NCBI GenBank assembly: GCA_020048895.1
Contig: JAIFLV010000014.1
Location: 46,586 to 109,407 of the forward strand
From: Rhodoferax sp.
GTDB lineage: Bacteria; Pseudomonadota; Gammaproteobacteria; Burkholderiales; Burkholderiaceae_C
DNA length: 62,822 nt
Reading direction: 5' to 3'
Part shown: in pieces, positions 18,059-25,457 of the stretch
Layout of the letters: every line of letters begins with the position of its first letter
Numbering within the stretch: position 1 is the first letter of the stretch
Notes under the pieces: generated by a model
The model's input: the letters and a program-made list of their open reading frames with translations, nothing else
Told to the model about the DNA's origin: nothing
Databases searched by the model: none
Position numbers and translations under genes: made by a program

Positions 18059-18385
18059 CTACATGGCTTCGGCGTAACGGCCAGCCATCAGAATACTGGC
18101 GTGCAGCTTGGTCGTTGCGTCGTTGTCAATCTTGCTGGTGGTGTGGTTGGTCAGCAGGTTCCAGACCAGGTCATCGTCCACGCGGAAGCGGCACAGCAGC
18201 ATGTTGCCGGAGGCGATTTTCAGAATCTGGGCAGGAGAAAGGGTTGCAATCAGGTCGGCCGACTCTTCCGACATTCCGAGGCGAAACAGGGCGCCGGCCT
18301 TATCGTGGCGAATGAGGCTTTGGGCCAGCATCAGGTAGGTGAGATTGGCTTCACGGATTTCAGCGGTCATTTGTGCGTCGGTCAT
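18059..18385 (-). CDS. flhD: FlhD, flagellar master transcriptional activator subunit
   Basis: 108 residues, normal for FlhD. The helical pattern with NLTYLMLAQSLIRHDKAGAL and QILKIASGNMLLCRFRVDDD is characteristic; the cysteine in LLCRF corresponds to the one that can bridge FlhD dimers. A strong AGGAG site lies seven bases before the ATG. It forms the FlhD4C2 activator with FlhC. Its upstream region (to 18782) holds a notable inverted repeat at 18503-18521. Confidence 0.96.
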   Translation of the reverse strand: MTDAQMTAEIREANLTYLMLAQSLIRHDKAGALFRLGMSEESADLIATLSPAQILKIASGNMLLCRFRVDDDLVWNLLTNHTTSKIDNDATTKLHASILMAGRYAEAM

Positions 18386-18502
18386 TTGGTACTCCTGTTA
18401 GGCGATTCGAATGGCATCGCGTTGGAGTCAATTTTGGACAACCAGGCCGGGAAATGAAATCAGCGTTTGGCTGTACCGGATGTAGGTAAGCCAGCAGAAC
18501 CA

Positions 18503-18521
18503 TGTAGGAGAAATTCCTACA
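18503..18521. promoter_or_regulatory. Inverted repeat TGTAGGA-N5-TCCTACA upstream of flhDC
   Basis: A perfect 7-bp dyad with a 5-base spacer, centred about 127 bases before the flhD ATG. Its size and symmetry suit a dimeric NarL/FixJ-type regulator; GacA/UvrY-type sites are known to have a similar TGTA...TACA form. The binding protein is unknown. A NarL-type regulator is encoded at 53913-54542. Confidence 0.45.
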
Positions 18522-18753
18522 GGAAAAGAAGTGCGCAAGCGAAGCGGCACTCAGCGGCGGGGTATGTGGCTGCAACCCGCAAGCATGCACGAAACGGCTC
18601 CCTGTGTCAGGGGAGAACTCTGGTCGTGCGAGTAATAAGTAGCAAAGAACCAAGAGGCGTAAACACGCACTCGTCTGTACTTCAAACCATTCCAGCGCGC
18701 AGGCCAGAAGCGGCTATTCAAAGTGCCTCAAAAGGCAAATTGATATATTCCCC

Positions 18754-18780
18754 TCAAGTGGGGTGCATCACTGCCGATAA
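18754..18780 (+). promoter_or_regulatory. Sigma-28-like site antisense to the minus-strand flagellin
   Basis: TCAA at 18754-18757, 15 bases, then an exact GCCGATAA at 18773-18780. It reads on the plus strand into the 3' end of the minus-strand flagellin gene, whose stop is at 18783. No plus-strand gene follows before 19947. If active it would make an antisense RNA; it may be fortuitous. Confidence 0.35.
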
Positions 18781-18782
18781 CG

Positions 18783-19601
18783 TTACTGACGGAGCAAGGA
18801 CAACACACTTTGTGGCAACTGGTTGGCTTGTGCAACCATCGCAGTGCCCGCCTGTTGCAGGATCTGTGTGCGCGACAAATTGGCGGTTTCCTGGGCGTAA
18901 TCGGCGTCCATGATGCGGCCTGCAGACGCTGCGGAATTTTCTGCTGCGACACGTAGGTTGGAGATAACTTGCTCAAACAGGTTTTGGTTGGCACCCCACG
19001 AGGCACGAATACCAGATACGAGGCCCAGATCAACATCTGCAGCATCCATCGCAAGGCCTGCCGCTGTTTGGTCTGCCAAGCTTCCAACGGTTACTGAAGT
19101 GAAGGGCGTTGCACCCTGCGTGGCAACTGCAATCTGTTCACCATTGTTTGCGCCCACCTGGAAGGTGAAGGCGGCAATGGTTCCATCCAAAATGGGCTGA
19201 CCATTGAACTTAGTGACACCCAAAATGCGATTATTCTCGTTTGCAAGTAGTTGGTACTCGGCGTCCAGAGTCAGTAGGTCAGTTGTGCTGTAGCTGCCGT
19301 TAGCGGCCTGAACTGCTAGTTCGCGCATACGTTGCAAGTTGTTGGTCACTGCTCCAAGGGCTCCTTCAGCCGTTTGCGCAAGTGAGATTGCGTCATTCGC
19401 GTTTCGGATCGCGACATTCATTCCACGCGTTTGAGAGTCCATCCGGGTCGCAATGGCCAACCCGGCTGCATCGTCCTTTGCGCTGTTGACCCGCAGGCCA
19501 GAAGACAGACGCTGCATGGTCGTGGTGAGCGATGCGGCGGAAGTTGCCAAGTTGCGCTGCGCATTGAGCGATGCAACATTGGTATTGATACTGGTTCCCA
19601 T
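18783..19601 (-). CDS. fliC: Flagellin (minus-strand copy)
   Basis: 272 residues. The N-terminal D0/D1 region (SINTNVASLNAQRNLATSAA, QRLSSGLRVNSAKDDAAGLA) and the C-terminal D0/D1 region (AENSAASAGRIMDADYAQET, ending in SVLSLLRQ) are clear. Only about 80 residues lie between them, so the surface D2/D3 domains are nearly absent and the filament subunit is minimal. It is a paralogue of the plus-strand flagellin starting at 19947 and is transcribed away from it. The body is about 60-65 percent similar by eye, with the highest identity at the ends. Ser/Thr-rich surface loops could carry glycans, given the nearby transferases. A degenerate sigma-28 site lies upstream. Confidence 0.96.
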   Translation of the reverse strand: MGTSINTNVASLNAQRNLATSAASLTTTMQRLSSGLRVNSAKDDAAGLAIATRMDSQTRGMNVAIRNANDAISLAQTAEGALGAVTNNLQRMRELAVQAANGSYSTTDLLTLDAEYQLLANENNRILGVTKFNGQPILDGTIAAFTFQVGANNGEQIAVATQGATPFTSVTVGSLADQTAAGLAMDAADVDLGLVSGIRASWGANQNLFEQVISNLRVAAENSAASAGRIMDADYAQETANLSRTQILQQAGTAMVAQANQLPQSVLSLLRQ

Positions 19602-19675
19602 ATGAAACTCCTATAAAACTGTAAGACTCGGGATACGCCCCGTCTGGAGTCAGCTCACGCGCCGACTTGGCTACA

Positions 19676-19702
19676 CGGTCAGCAAATTGTGGAGAAACTT
19701 GA
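19676..19702 (-). promoter_or_regulatory. Degenerate sigma-28 promoter of the minus-strand flagellin
   Basis: On the minus strand: TCAAGTTT, 11 bases, GCTGACCG. The -35 half and spacing are good, but the -10 half matches GCCGATAA at only four of eight positions. It lies about 75 bases before the ATG. It is the best candidate I find for this gene. Confidence 0.35.
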
Positions 19703-19779
19703 ATTTTTCATATCACCAATAAGGGCCGGTATTTCCGTCCATTTCAATGGCTCGAAAGTCGCGCTTTTCAATTAGCGCT

Positions 19780-19806
19780 TAAGTATTTGCTTCGAGTGGC
19801 CGAAAA
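19780..19806 (+). promoter_or_regulatory. Sigma-28 promoter of the plus-strand flagellin
   Basis: TAAG at 19780-19783, 15 bases, then GCCGAAAA at 19799-19806: seven of eight -10 and three of four -35 positions match the FliA consensus. The predicted leader to the ATG at 19947 is about 135 bases. Confidence 0.7.
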
Positions 19807-19946
19807 CAAAACCAACGGGTTCTTCTTCATGGACTCGTCGATTGGGAAGTGTCCTAAATAGGGTGCCCCGGTCTTGGCGACCAGCCGTGGGGTTGGCTAT
19901 GGATTGGGCTGTAAGGCCTGCTTTTTAAGCTTTTTAGGAGAATCTA

Positions 19947-20747
19947 ATGTCATCAACGATCAATACCAACGTCGTCTCAATCAATGCGCAACGCAACTTG
20001 TCGAAGACGCAAAGTAGTTTGAGCTCAGCAATGGAACGCCTCTCCTCCGGGATGCGCGTTAACGGTGCCAAAGACGATGCAGCCGGCTTGGCTATTGCAG
20101 AGCGTATGGATGCCCAGACACGCGGAATGAACGTTGCTGTACGCAACTCCAATGACGCAATATCGTTAGCGGCGACGGCAGAAGGTGCGTTAGGAGCCAT
20201 ATCTTCTAACTTGCAGCGCATGCGCGAGTTGGCAGTTCAAGCATCCAACGGGACGAATACAACGACTGACGTGGCCTCCATGGAGAAAGAGTTCGCCTTG
20301 CTGTTTGCAGAAAACGCCCGGGTTACAACAGCTACGCTGTTCAATGGGCAATCAGTTATTGCCGGTACACTATTTACATTCCAGGTAGGTGCGAATTCTG
20401 GAGACCAGATAACAGTGCAAGGCGCTGCATACACCGGAACAGGTTTAACTCTCGGTGTAGATTCCGGAACCGCAAATACTGCGATCGGTCTATTGGACGC
20501 TGATATTGGTGCCGTTACTTCGCTGCGTGCAACCTGGGGTGCGTCACAGAATCGGTTTGAAACCGTAATTTCGAATCTTCGCGTTGCAGCGGAAAATTCG
20601 GCAGCCTCGCGAGGTCGGATTGTGGACGCAGATTATGCGCAAGAGACGGCCAATCTCACGCGATCTCAAGTTCTGCAACAGGCTGGTACTGCGATGGTGG
20701 CGCAGGCGAACCAGGGTCCGAACGGTGTGCTGGCTTTGCTAAGGTAG
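19947..20747 (+). CDS. fliC: Flagellin (plus-strand copy)
   Basis: 266 residues. The N-terminus STINTNVVSINAQRNLSKTQ and MERLSSGMRVNGAKDDAAGL, and the C-terminus AENSAASRGRIVDADYAQET, with the end GVLALLR, identify it as flagellin. Like its divergent paralogue it lacks a large D2/D3 domain. AGGAG is seven bases before the ATG. It has the better sigma-28 promoter and its own strong terminator at 20791-20821, so it is likely to be the major filament protein. fliD follows in the same direction. Confidence 0.96.
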   Translation: MSSTINTNVVSINAQRNLSKTQSSLSSAMERLSSGMRVNGAKDDAAGLAIAERMDAQTRGMNVAVRNSNDAISLAATAEGALGAISSNLQRMRELAVQASNGTNTTTDVASMEKEFALLFAENARVTTATLFNGQSVIAGTLFTFQVGANSGDQITVQGAAYTGTGLTLGVDSGTANTAIGLLDADIGAVTSLRATWGASQNRFETVISNLRVAAENSAASRGRIVDADYAQETANLTRSQVLQQAGTAMVAQANQGPNGVLALLR

Positions 20748-20790
20748 AGTAGCAGTCTCGCGGGGCTGAGCGCAGTCAGCCCTGAGTGAC

Positions 20791-20821
20791 GCGGCGTTTG
20801 GGCTTGCCCAACGCCGCTTTT
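20791..20821 (+). terminator. Rho-independent terminator of the plus-strand flagellin
   Basis: GCGGCGTTTGGGC pairs with GCCCAACGCCGC (one bulged T) around a very short loop, followed by TTTT. It lies 44 bases after the flagellin stop and ends 54 bases before fliD. Confidence 0.8.
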
Positions 20822-20874
20822 CCGCGTTTCGGGGAGGCTGCAATGGCGGTATAAAGGTTGAATAGGAGATCGCA

Positions 20875-22359
20875 ATGGCAATTTCATCAACAGGTATCGG
20901 CAGTGGGCTGGATGTCAACAGCATCGTCACGCAATTGGTGGCGATCGAAAAGCAACCGCTCAAGACCTTGCAGACCGCTGCATCCAAGTTGCAATCACAG
21001 GTGTCGATCTACGGAACCATCAAGTCACAGATTGCAACGATGCAGGACGCGGCGACGAAGTTGGCCAAGGACAGTTCTTGGACGGTGCAGGCGGCAACGT
21101 CTTCGGATACCGCCATTGCGACGGTGAGCACTGGAGCCACCGCCATCTCTGCCGAGCTCGCCCTAAACGTCATCACACTTGCACAGTCGCAATCGGTGTT
21201 TTCGAAGACCTTGGCCCCAACTGCCACGGTAGGAGTCGGTGGAGGGACGGCGACTGGTAAATTGTCAATAGCCCTTGGCACCTGGACTGGAGCTACTTCA
21301 TTTACAACAGTTGGCACGCCCGTGGATGTGACCATCAATGCATCAGATAACTACACGAAAGTGGCGGCTGCCATCAACGCTGCCAATGCGGGAGTGAGGG
21401 CGACGGTTTTGACCATCGGGGGAATGGATCAACTATCCATCCAATCCACTACGGCTGGCTCGAGCAGTGGGTTCAAAATTACTCCTGTGCCCAAAACTCT
21501 ACCTGACGTTAATTTTGATGGCCTTGATAGCCTTTCTTATACAGCTGAAGATATTACCGCTGGCACCAGCGGCATGCAGAGGGCTCAACGCGGTTCGAAC
21601 GCAAGCGTAAACATTAATGGGGTACTGATTGACGCACCTACCAATACTTTGACGAACATTACCCCAGGAGTCACTGTGAATCTACTCAAGACTGGCCCTG
21701 CGCAAGTTTCAGTGGTTCAGGACAAGCCGGGTATTCAGACCAATATTCAGGCTTTCGCAGACGCCTATACCGCCTTGAGTAAGACTCTCTCGGATGCGAC
21801 GAAATACGTTCCAGGCGGGACGTCTGGGGTACTGCAAGGGGATACGACCACCGTCGGTTTGCAGAAGCTCATGCGGGAGATGTTTAAGACCAGCTACACT
21901 GGTTCAACTACCGGCTACAAGTATTTGTCGGATGTGGGGTTGCAGATCCAGACCGATGGTTCGCTCACAGTGAACAGTACAAGTTTGACGACAGCAATGG
22001 AGAACATGGCAAGTTTGCAGACGCTATTCACTTATGGTACCGACGGTCCGACCTATAACAAGCAGACAGACGGATTTGGCGTCAGGTTTCGCGAGTTCGC
22101 GAAAGAATTGCTCAACGCTGGTGGTGGCACAACTTCTGTTAGTACAGGCAATGGCTACGTGACCAATAAGGCGGCGGCGCTACAGGCGGCCATCACCCGC
22201 AATTCGGCCGAGCAAGAGAAGGTGAGTACGCGGGCCGCGGCGGTTGAAAAGAGATTGCGGGTGCAGTATTCGGCGCTGGATGCCAAGATGGCGACAATGA
22301 CGTCACTGAGTTCCTACGTCACCGCACAGTTAGCGCAGTGGAACAAGACAACGAACTGA
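20875..22359 (+). CDS. fliD: FliD, filament cap protein
   Basis: 494 residues. The N-terminus ISSTGIGSGLDVNSIVTQLV is the FliD signature. The C-terminal coiled-coil region ends with RLRVQYSALDAKMATMTSLS followed by SYVTAQLAQWN, also typical. FliD caps the filament and promotes flagellin folding at the tip. AGGAG is eight bases before the ATG. It converges on the glycosyltransferase gene at 22363 with only three bases between stops, so there is no room for a separate terminator. Confidence 0.96.
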   Translation: MAISSTGIGSGLDVNSIVTQLVAIEKQPLKTLQTAASKLQSQVSIYGTIKSQIATMQDAATKLAKDSSWTVQAATSSDTAIATVSTGATAISAELALNVITLAQSQSVFSKTLAPTATVGVGGGTATGKLSIALGTWTGATSFTTVGTPVDVTINASDNYTKVAAAINAANAGVRATVLTIGGMDQLSIQSTTAGSSSGFKITPVPKTLPDVNFDGLDSLSYTAEDITAGTSGMQRAQRGSNASVNINGVLIDAPTNTLTNITPGVTVNLLKTGPAQVSVVQDKPGIQTNIQAFADAYTALSKTLSDATKYVPGGTSGVLQGDTTTVGLQKLMREMFKTSYTGSTTGYKYLSDVGLQIQTDGSLTVNSTSLTTAMENMASLQTLFTYGTDGPTYNKQTDGFGVRFREFAKELLNAGGGTTSVSTGNGYVTNKAAALQAAITRNSAEQEKVSTRAAAVEKRLRVQYSALDAKMATMTSLSSYVTAQLAQWNKTTN

Positions 22360-22362
22360 GCA

Positions 22363-24288
22363 CTAAGGCAACAGCGTCAAAGCTTGGCGGGCCTGCAAGT
22401 GGTTTGGGTTGAGGCGCAGGCACTCCTGAAACATGACGCGGGCATCTTCTATTTGCTCGCGAATAGCAGCGCAGTACCCTAGCCAGTAATAAATTGAATC
22501 GTCGTCTGGTGTATCTCGGGCGGCACCAATCAAAAGTTCAACACTCAAGTCGGTATGTTCTGCCATTGCCAAGACTTGTGCCCAGCGCATACGCAAATCC
22601 GGCCATATTGCGGCACCCAGCATCGGTGCCTGCGAGATGACCCGTTCAACATGGGCACGGTGTCCATAACTCAGCAAAAGCCGAAGCCACGAATCTGTCT
22701 CACTAAATGCCTGCGCTGGAATGTCAGATGCAGTATTTTCGATCGCAGTCCCAATAAGCAATGCACGAAACGCCACCATCGCTCGCCTTGCGGGATCACT
22801 TTCTGCCAATGTGCTGAGCCACCTATCCCAGACACTGTTGGCCATATCGGGTTGATCCAACAAGAAGTATGCCCAGCCCAAGGTGGGCAACGATGCGGGA
22901 AGTGTGCTCGGTAGCAGCAGCGTCGCAGCTTCAGCAGCCCCTCCGTTTTCCAACAAAATGCGAGCCAGCAGATGATCAACCTGCGGTTCCCCGCGATGAC
23001 TATTTAGTACGCTCTGCGCTTGAGCAAAGCGTTTTAGCTGGTACAAGCACCAGGCCAATTGAGTAGCTGCCACACGCGAAGTGCTATCTCTGCGGTATGC
23101 CTCTTCAAGCAGGGTGACAGCCTGATCCCATTTCTGGAGTTGCAGAAAAATTGATCCAAGCTCGGCATGCGCATAGGGAGATCCAGCGGGGCTTTCTTCG
23201 ATAGCCCGGCGCAACTGAGAAAACGCATCATCGCGACGGTTCAGTTTCCACAGGGCTTTCGCGAGTCCGGTACGTGCCCTGTGGTTCGTGGTAGCAGGAT
23301 CCAAAATCAGCATGAAAGCTGCCGCGTCAGCGGATAGAGCAGCCGTAAAGTCGTCAACGGCACGCGTGAAATCGCCTTGTGCCAGGTTCAAGTCTCCACG
23401 TTGGCAGCGCAAGTCCGGGGAAAAAGGAAACACCGTCAGAGACCGGTCAGCCCATTGGATCGCGAGATCAAGTGCCTCACGCGCCTGGTAGACGCCAATG
23501 ACTGCCACGTACAAGTTCACCAGGTACTGTTCCCCCTTGCCCTTGCCAGGGGTGGATGCAAGCAGGGTAAACGCCTTATGCGCCGCTTCGAGCATCTGAT
23601 CAGTGTCTGTCCGCAAAAATGCCATCGCTATCACAAACCATGAGAACGGGTCGTTGGGGCGGGATTGGGCCAATTTTTGGGCTAGTCGGGTGTTGCGCTG
23701 CTCCTTTTCCTTGGCGGTGAATATGGATGCGAGGTATCCGTCGTGGTCTATGCGAACACATGACAAACTTGAAGTACGTGCCCGACCAGCGGCCACGACC
23801 TCCAGCTGTTCGTGGATCTCTCCGCGATACCGCATACCTGGGGAATCACGCCGAAACAGGCGAAAAACTGTGGTTCTGGATTCTGAGCCATCATCATTCA
23901 GGCTACTGATGGGAATACTGAAACCATCGAATCGACTTTGCTCCAACGCTCGTGCCAGAGCGACAGTGTCGGTGAGTTCCAACGTTTCGTCTCCGTCAAG
24001 CACCAGCACCCATTCGCGTGTTGCCAAGTCGAGTGCTGCGTTCCGTGCCGCTGCGAAGTCATCGCACCATGGGAAATGGCTGACTTGTGCGCCATGTGAG
24101 ACTGCAATCTCAATAGTTGCATCGGTGGACCCGGTGTCAACCACAATCATCTCTCCCACCCAGTCCCGCACTGATGCCAGACAACGGCCCAGTGCCCGCG
24201 CCTCATCCTTGACGATCATGCATAGACTTAGCTTATCTCGGGGGAAGTTCGAAGAAACCAAAGGAGTTTTCATGGGGTTCGTATTCAA
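22363..24288 (-). CDS. GT2-family glycosyltransferase with TPR repeats
   Basis: 641 residues from a TTG at 24288, or 636 from the ATG at 24273; neither has a good ribosome site. The N-terminal 180 residues form a GT-A fold family 2 transferase: LSLCMIVKDEARALGRCLAS, VDTGSTD, the ARNAAL segment and DGD at residues 98-100. The remainder is helical and rich in TPR-like repeats (about residues 200-630), for example LDLATQWADRSLTVF-type helices and ARTGLAKALWKLNRRDDAFS. No membrane segment is seen, so it is probably cytoplasmic. Its location between fliD and fliS suggests flagellin glycosylation, but the donor sugar is unknown. It is encoded opposite to its neighbours and may have its own promoter. 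Confidence 0.85.
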   Translation of the reverse strand: MNTNPMKTPLVSSNFPRDKLSLCMIVKDEARALGRCLASVRDWVGEMIVVDTGSTDATIEIAVSHGAQVSHFPWCDDFAAARNAALDLATREWVLVLDGDETLELTDTVALARALEQSRFDGFSIPISSLNDDGSESRTTVFRLFRRDSPGMRYRGEIHEQLEVVAAGRARTSSLSCVRIDHDGYLASIFTAKEKEQRNTRLAQKLAQSRPNDPFSWFVIAMAFLRTDTDQMLEAAHKAFTLLASTPGKGKGEQYLVNLYVAVIGVYQAREALDLAIQWADRSLTVFPFSPDLRCQRGDLNLAQGDFTRAVDDFTAALSADAAAFMLILDPATTNHRARTGLAKALWKLNRRDDAFSQLRRAIEESPAGSPYAHAELGSIFLQLQKWDQAVTLLEEAYRRDSTSRVAATQLAWCLYQLKRFAQAQSVLNSHRGEPQVDHLLARILLENGGAAEAATLLLPSTLPASLPTLGWAYFLLDQPDMANSVWDRWLSTLAESDPARRAMVAFRALLIGTAIENTASDIPAQAFSETDSWLRLLLSYGHRAHVERVISQAPMLGAAIWPDLRMRWAQVLAMAEHTDLSVELLIGAARDTPDDDSIYYWLGYCAAIREQIEDARVMFQECLRLNPNHLQARQALTLLP

Positions 24289-24428
24289 TCTATCGACGTG
24301 GTGACGATGGAACTCCGATGTTAGCCAAACGCATTCGAGATGTTCTACTTGAATCGAGAATAAGCCGATGTGAAAACGCGGTTCTTCTCACAATTTCCGT
24401 TAGGTTTGCGCGATAAGATCGTCCGACA

Positions 24429-25439
24429 ATGGGAACCCGTCAACATCATCGAATAGCGCTTGTCATGATTGCACGTGATGAGGCGCGCAGCATCAAGCGC
24501 TGCCTCGCTAGCGTGAAACCGTGGGTAGACCAGTTGATAGTGCTGGACACGGGCTCCACCGATAACACCGTCCAAATTGCCGCTGATTGTGGTGCAGAGG
24601 TATTTCCGTTCAAATGGAGTGACGATTTCTCAGAGGCGCGCAATGCTGCGCTTTCGTACTCGGATGCAGACTGGAACCTGATTTTGGACGCGGACGAATG
24701 GCTGGTTAGCGGGGCGGAGTGCCTTGCGCAGGCGGCACTTGGGCTCTCGCCGTTTGTAGGTGTCGTGAACGTAACCAGCTCGTTCAGATCGGGGGAAAGC
24801 ACTTCGACAACTGTAAATTGGATATCACGACTGCTTCCGCGAGGCATCCGGTACGCAGGGCGCATACATGAACAACCCCAATCGACGTTACCCCGAAAGC
24901 GATTGCCGCTGGTCATCGGTCATGACGGCTACGAGCCTCAGAGGCTTGAGAGCAAGCGTGGTCGGAACGCGGCCCTGTTGAAAATTGAATTGTCGAAGAA
25001 TCCAGAAAGTGCCTACGTTCTTTACCAACTGGGGAAAGACAGTGAGTCATATGAGGACTATGCTCTGGCCAGTACCTACTACCAACTCGCTTGGGAGCGG
25101 GCGGTGCCAACCGACGGATTTCGGCACAGCCTGGTAACGCGGCGGATGTACTCTATGAGCAGAAGTGGACAGCTTGAAGAGGCAGTCCAGTTTGCGACTG
25201 CTCAGATGGATTATTGGCAGAATTCCCCAGATTTTTTCTTCGTAATGGGTAACCTGCTCCTTGATTCGGCCGTCCAGCATCCAGAGCGCGCTTATGAGGA
25301 ACTGCTTCCATTGGCGGAGGTTTGCTGGCAACGCTGTCTGGAAATTGGTGAATCCCCGCACTTGGATGACAGCGTTGTAGGAAGAGGGAGTTTTCTCGCG
25401 GAGCACAACCTAGCAGTGGTACGGGGCCAAATTCGTTAG
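24429..25439 (+). CDS. GT2-family glycosyltransferase
   Basis: 336 residues. The N-terminal domain repeats the pattern of the preceding gene (IALVMIARDEARSIKRCLAS, VLDTGSTDNT, ARNAAL and DAD at residues 87-89), so the two are related family 2 transferases. The second half is helical with weak TPR character (about 170-300) but much shorter than in the neighbour. It is transcribed divergently from that neighbour and 18 bases upstream of a methyltransferase gene. A role in glycan addition to flagellin is inferred from location only. Confidence 0.83.
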   Translation: MGTRQHHRIALVMIARDEARSIKRCLASVKPWVDQLIVLDTGSTDNTVQIAADCGAEVFPFKWSDDFSEARNAALSYSDADWNLILDADEWLVSGAECLAQAALGLSPFVGVVNVTSSFRSGESTSTTVNWISRLLPRGIRYAGRIHEQPQSTLPRKRLPLVIGHDGYEPQRLESKRGRNAALLKIELSKNPESAYVLYQLGKDSESYEDYALASTYYQLAWERAVPTDGFRHSLVTRRMYSMSRSGQLEEAVQFATAQMDYWQNSPDFFFVMGNLLLDSAVQHPERAYEELLPLAEVCWQRCLEIGESPHLDDSVVGRGSFLAEHNLAVVRGQIR

Positions 25440-25457
25440 TCAAATTGTGAGAAAAAT

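Larger units (their letters stand above)
18386..18782. other. Intergenic region: flhDC promoter zone and fliC 3' end
   Basis: 397 bases with no credible gene. It must contain the flhDC promoter (minus strand) and the end of the minus-strand flagellin transcript. It contains a 7-bp inverted repeat at 18503-18521, small hairpins near 18751-18764 (CCCC-TCAAGT-GGGG) and a sigma-28-like site at 18754-18780 pointing toward the flagellin gene. I see no clear sigma-70 hexamers that I would call for flhD. Confidence 0.6.
19602..19946. other. Divergent flagellin promoter region
   Basis: 345 bases between two divergent flagellin start codons, with no open frame worth calling. It carries one good sigma-28 site for the plus-strand flagellin (19780-19806) and one degenerate site for the minus-strand flagellin (19676-19702). 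An AGGAG site precedes the plus-strand gene, and AGGAG in a similar position precedes the minus-strand gene. Confidence 0.7.
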
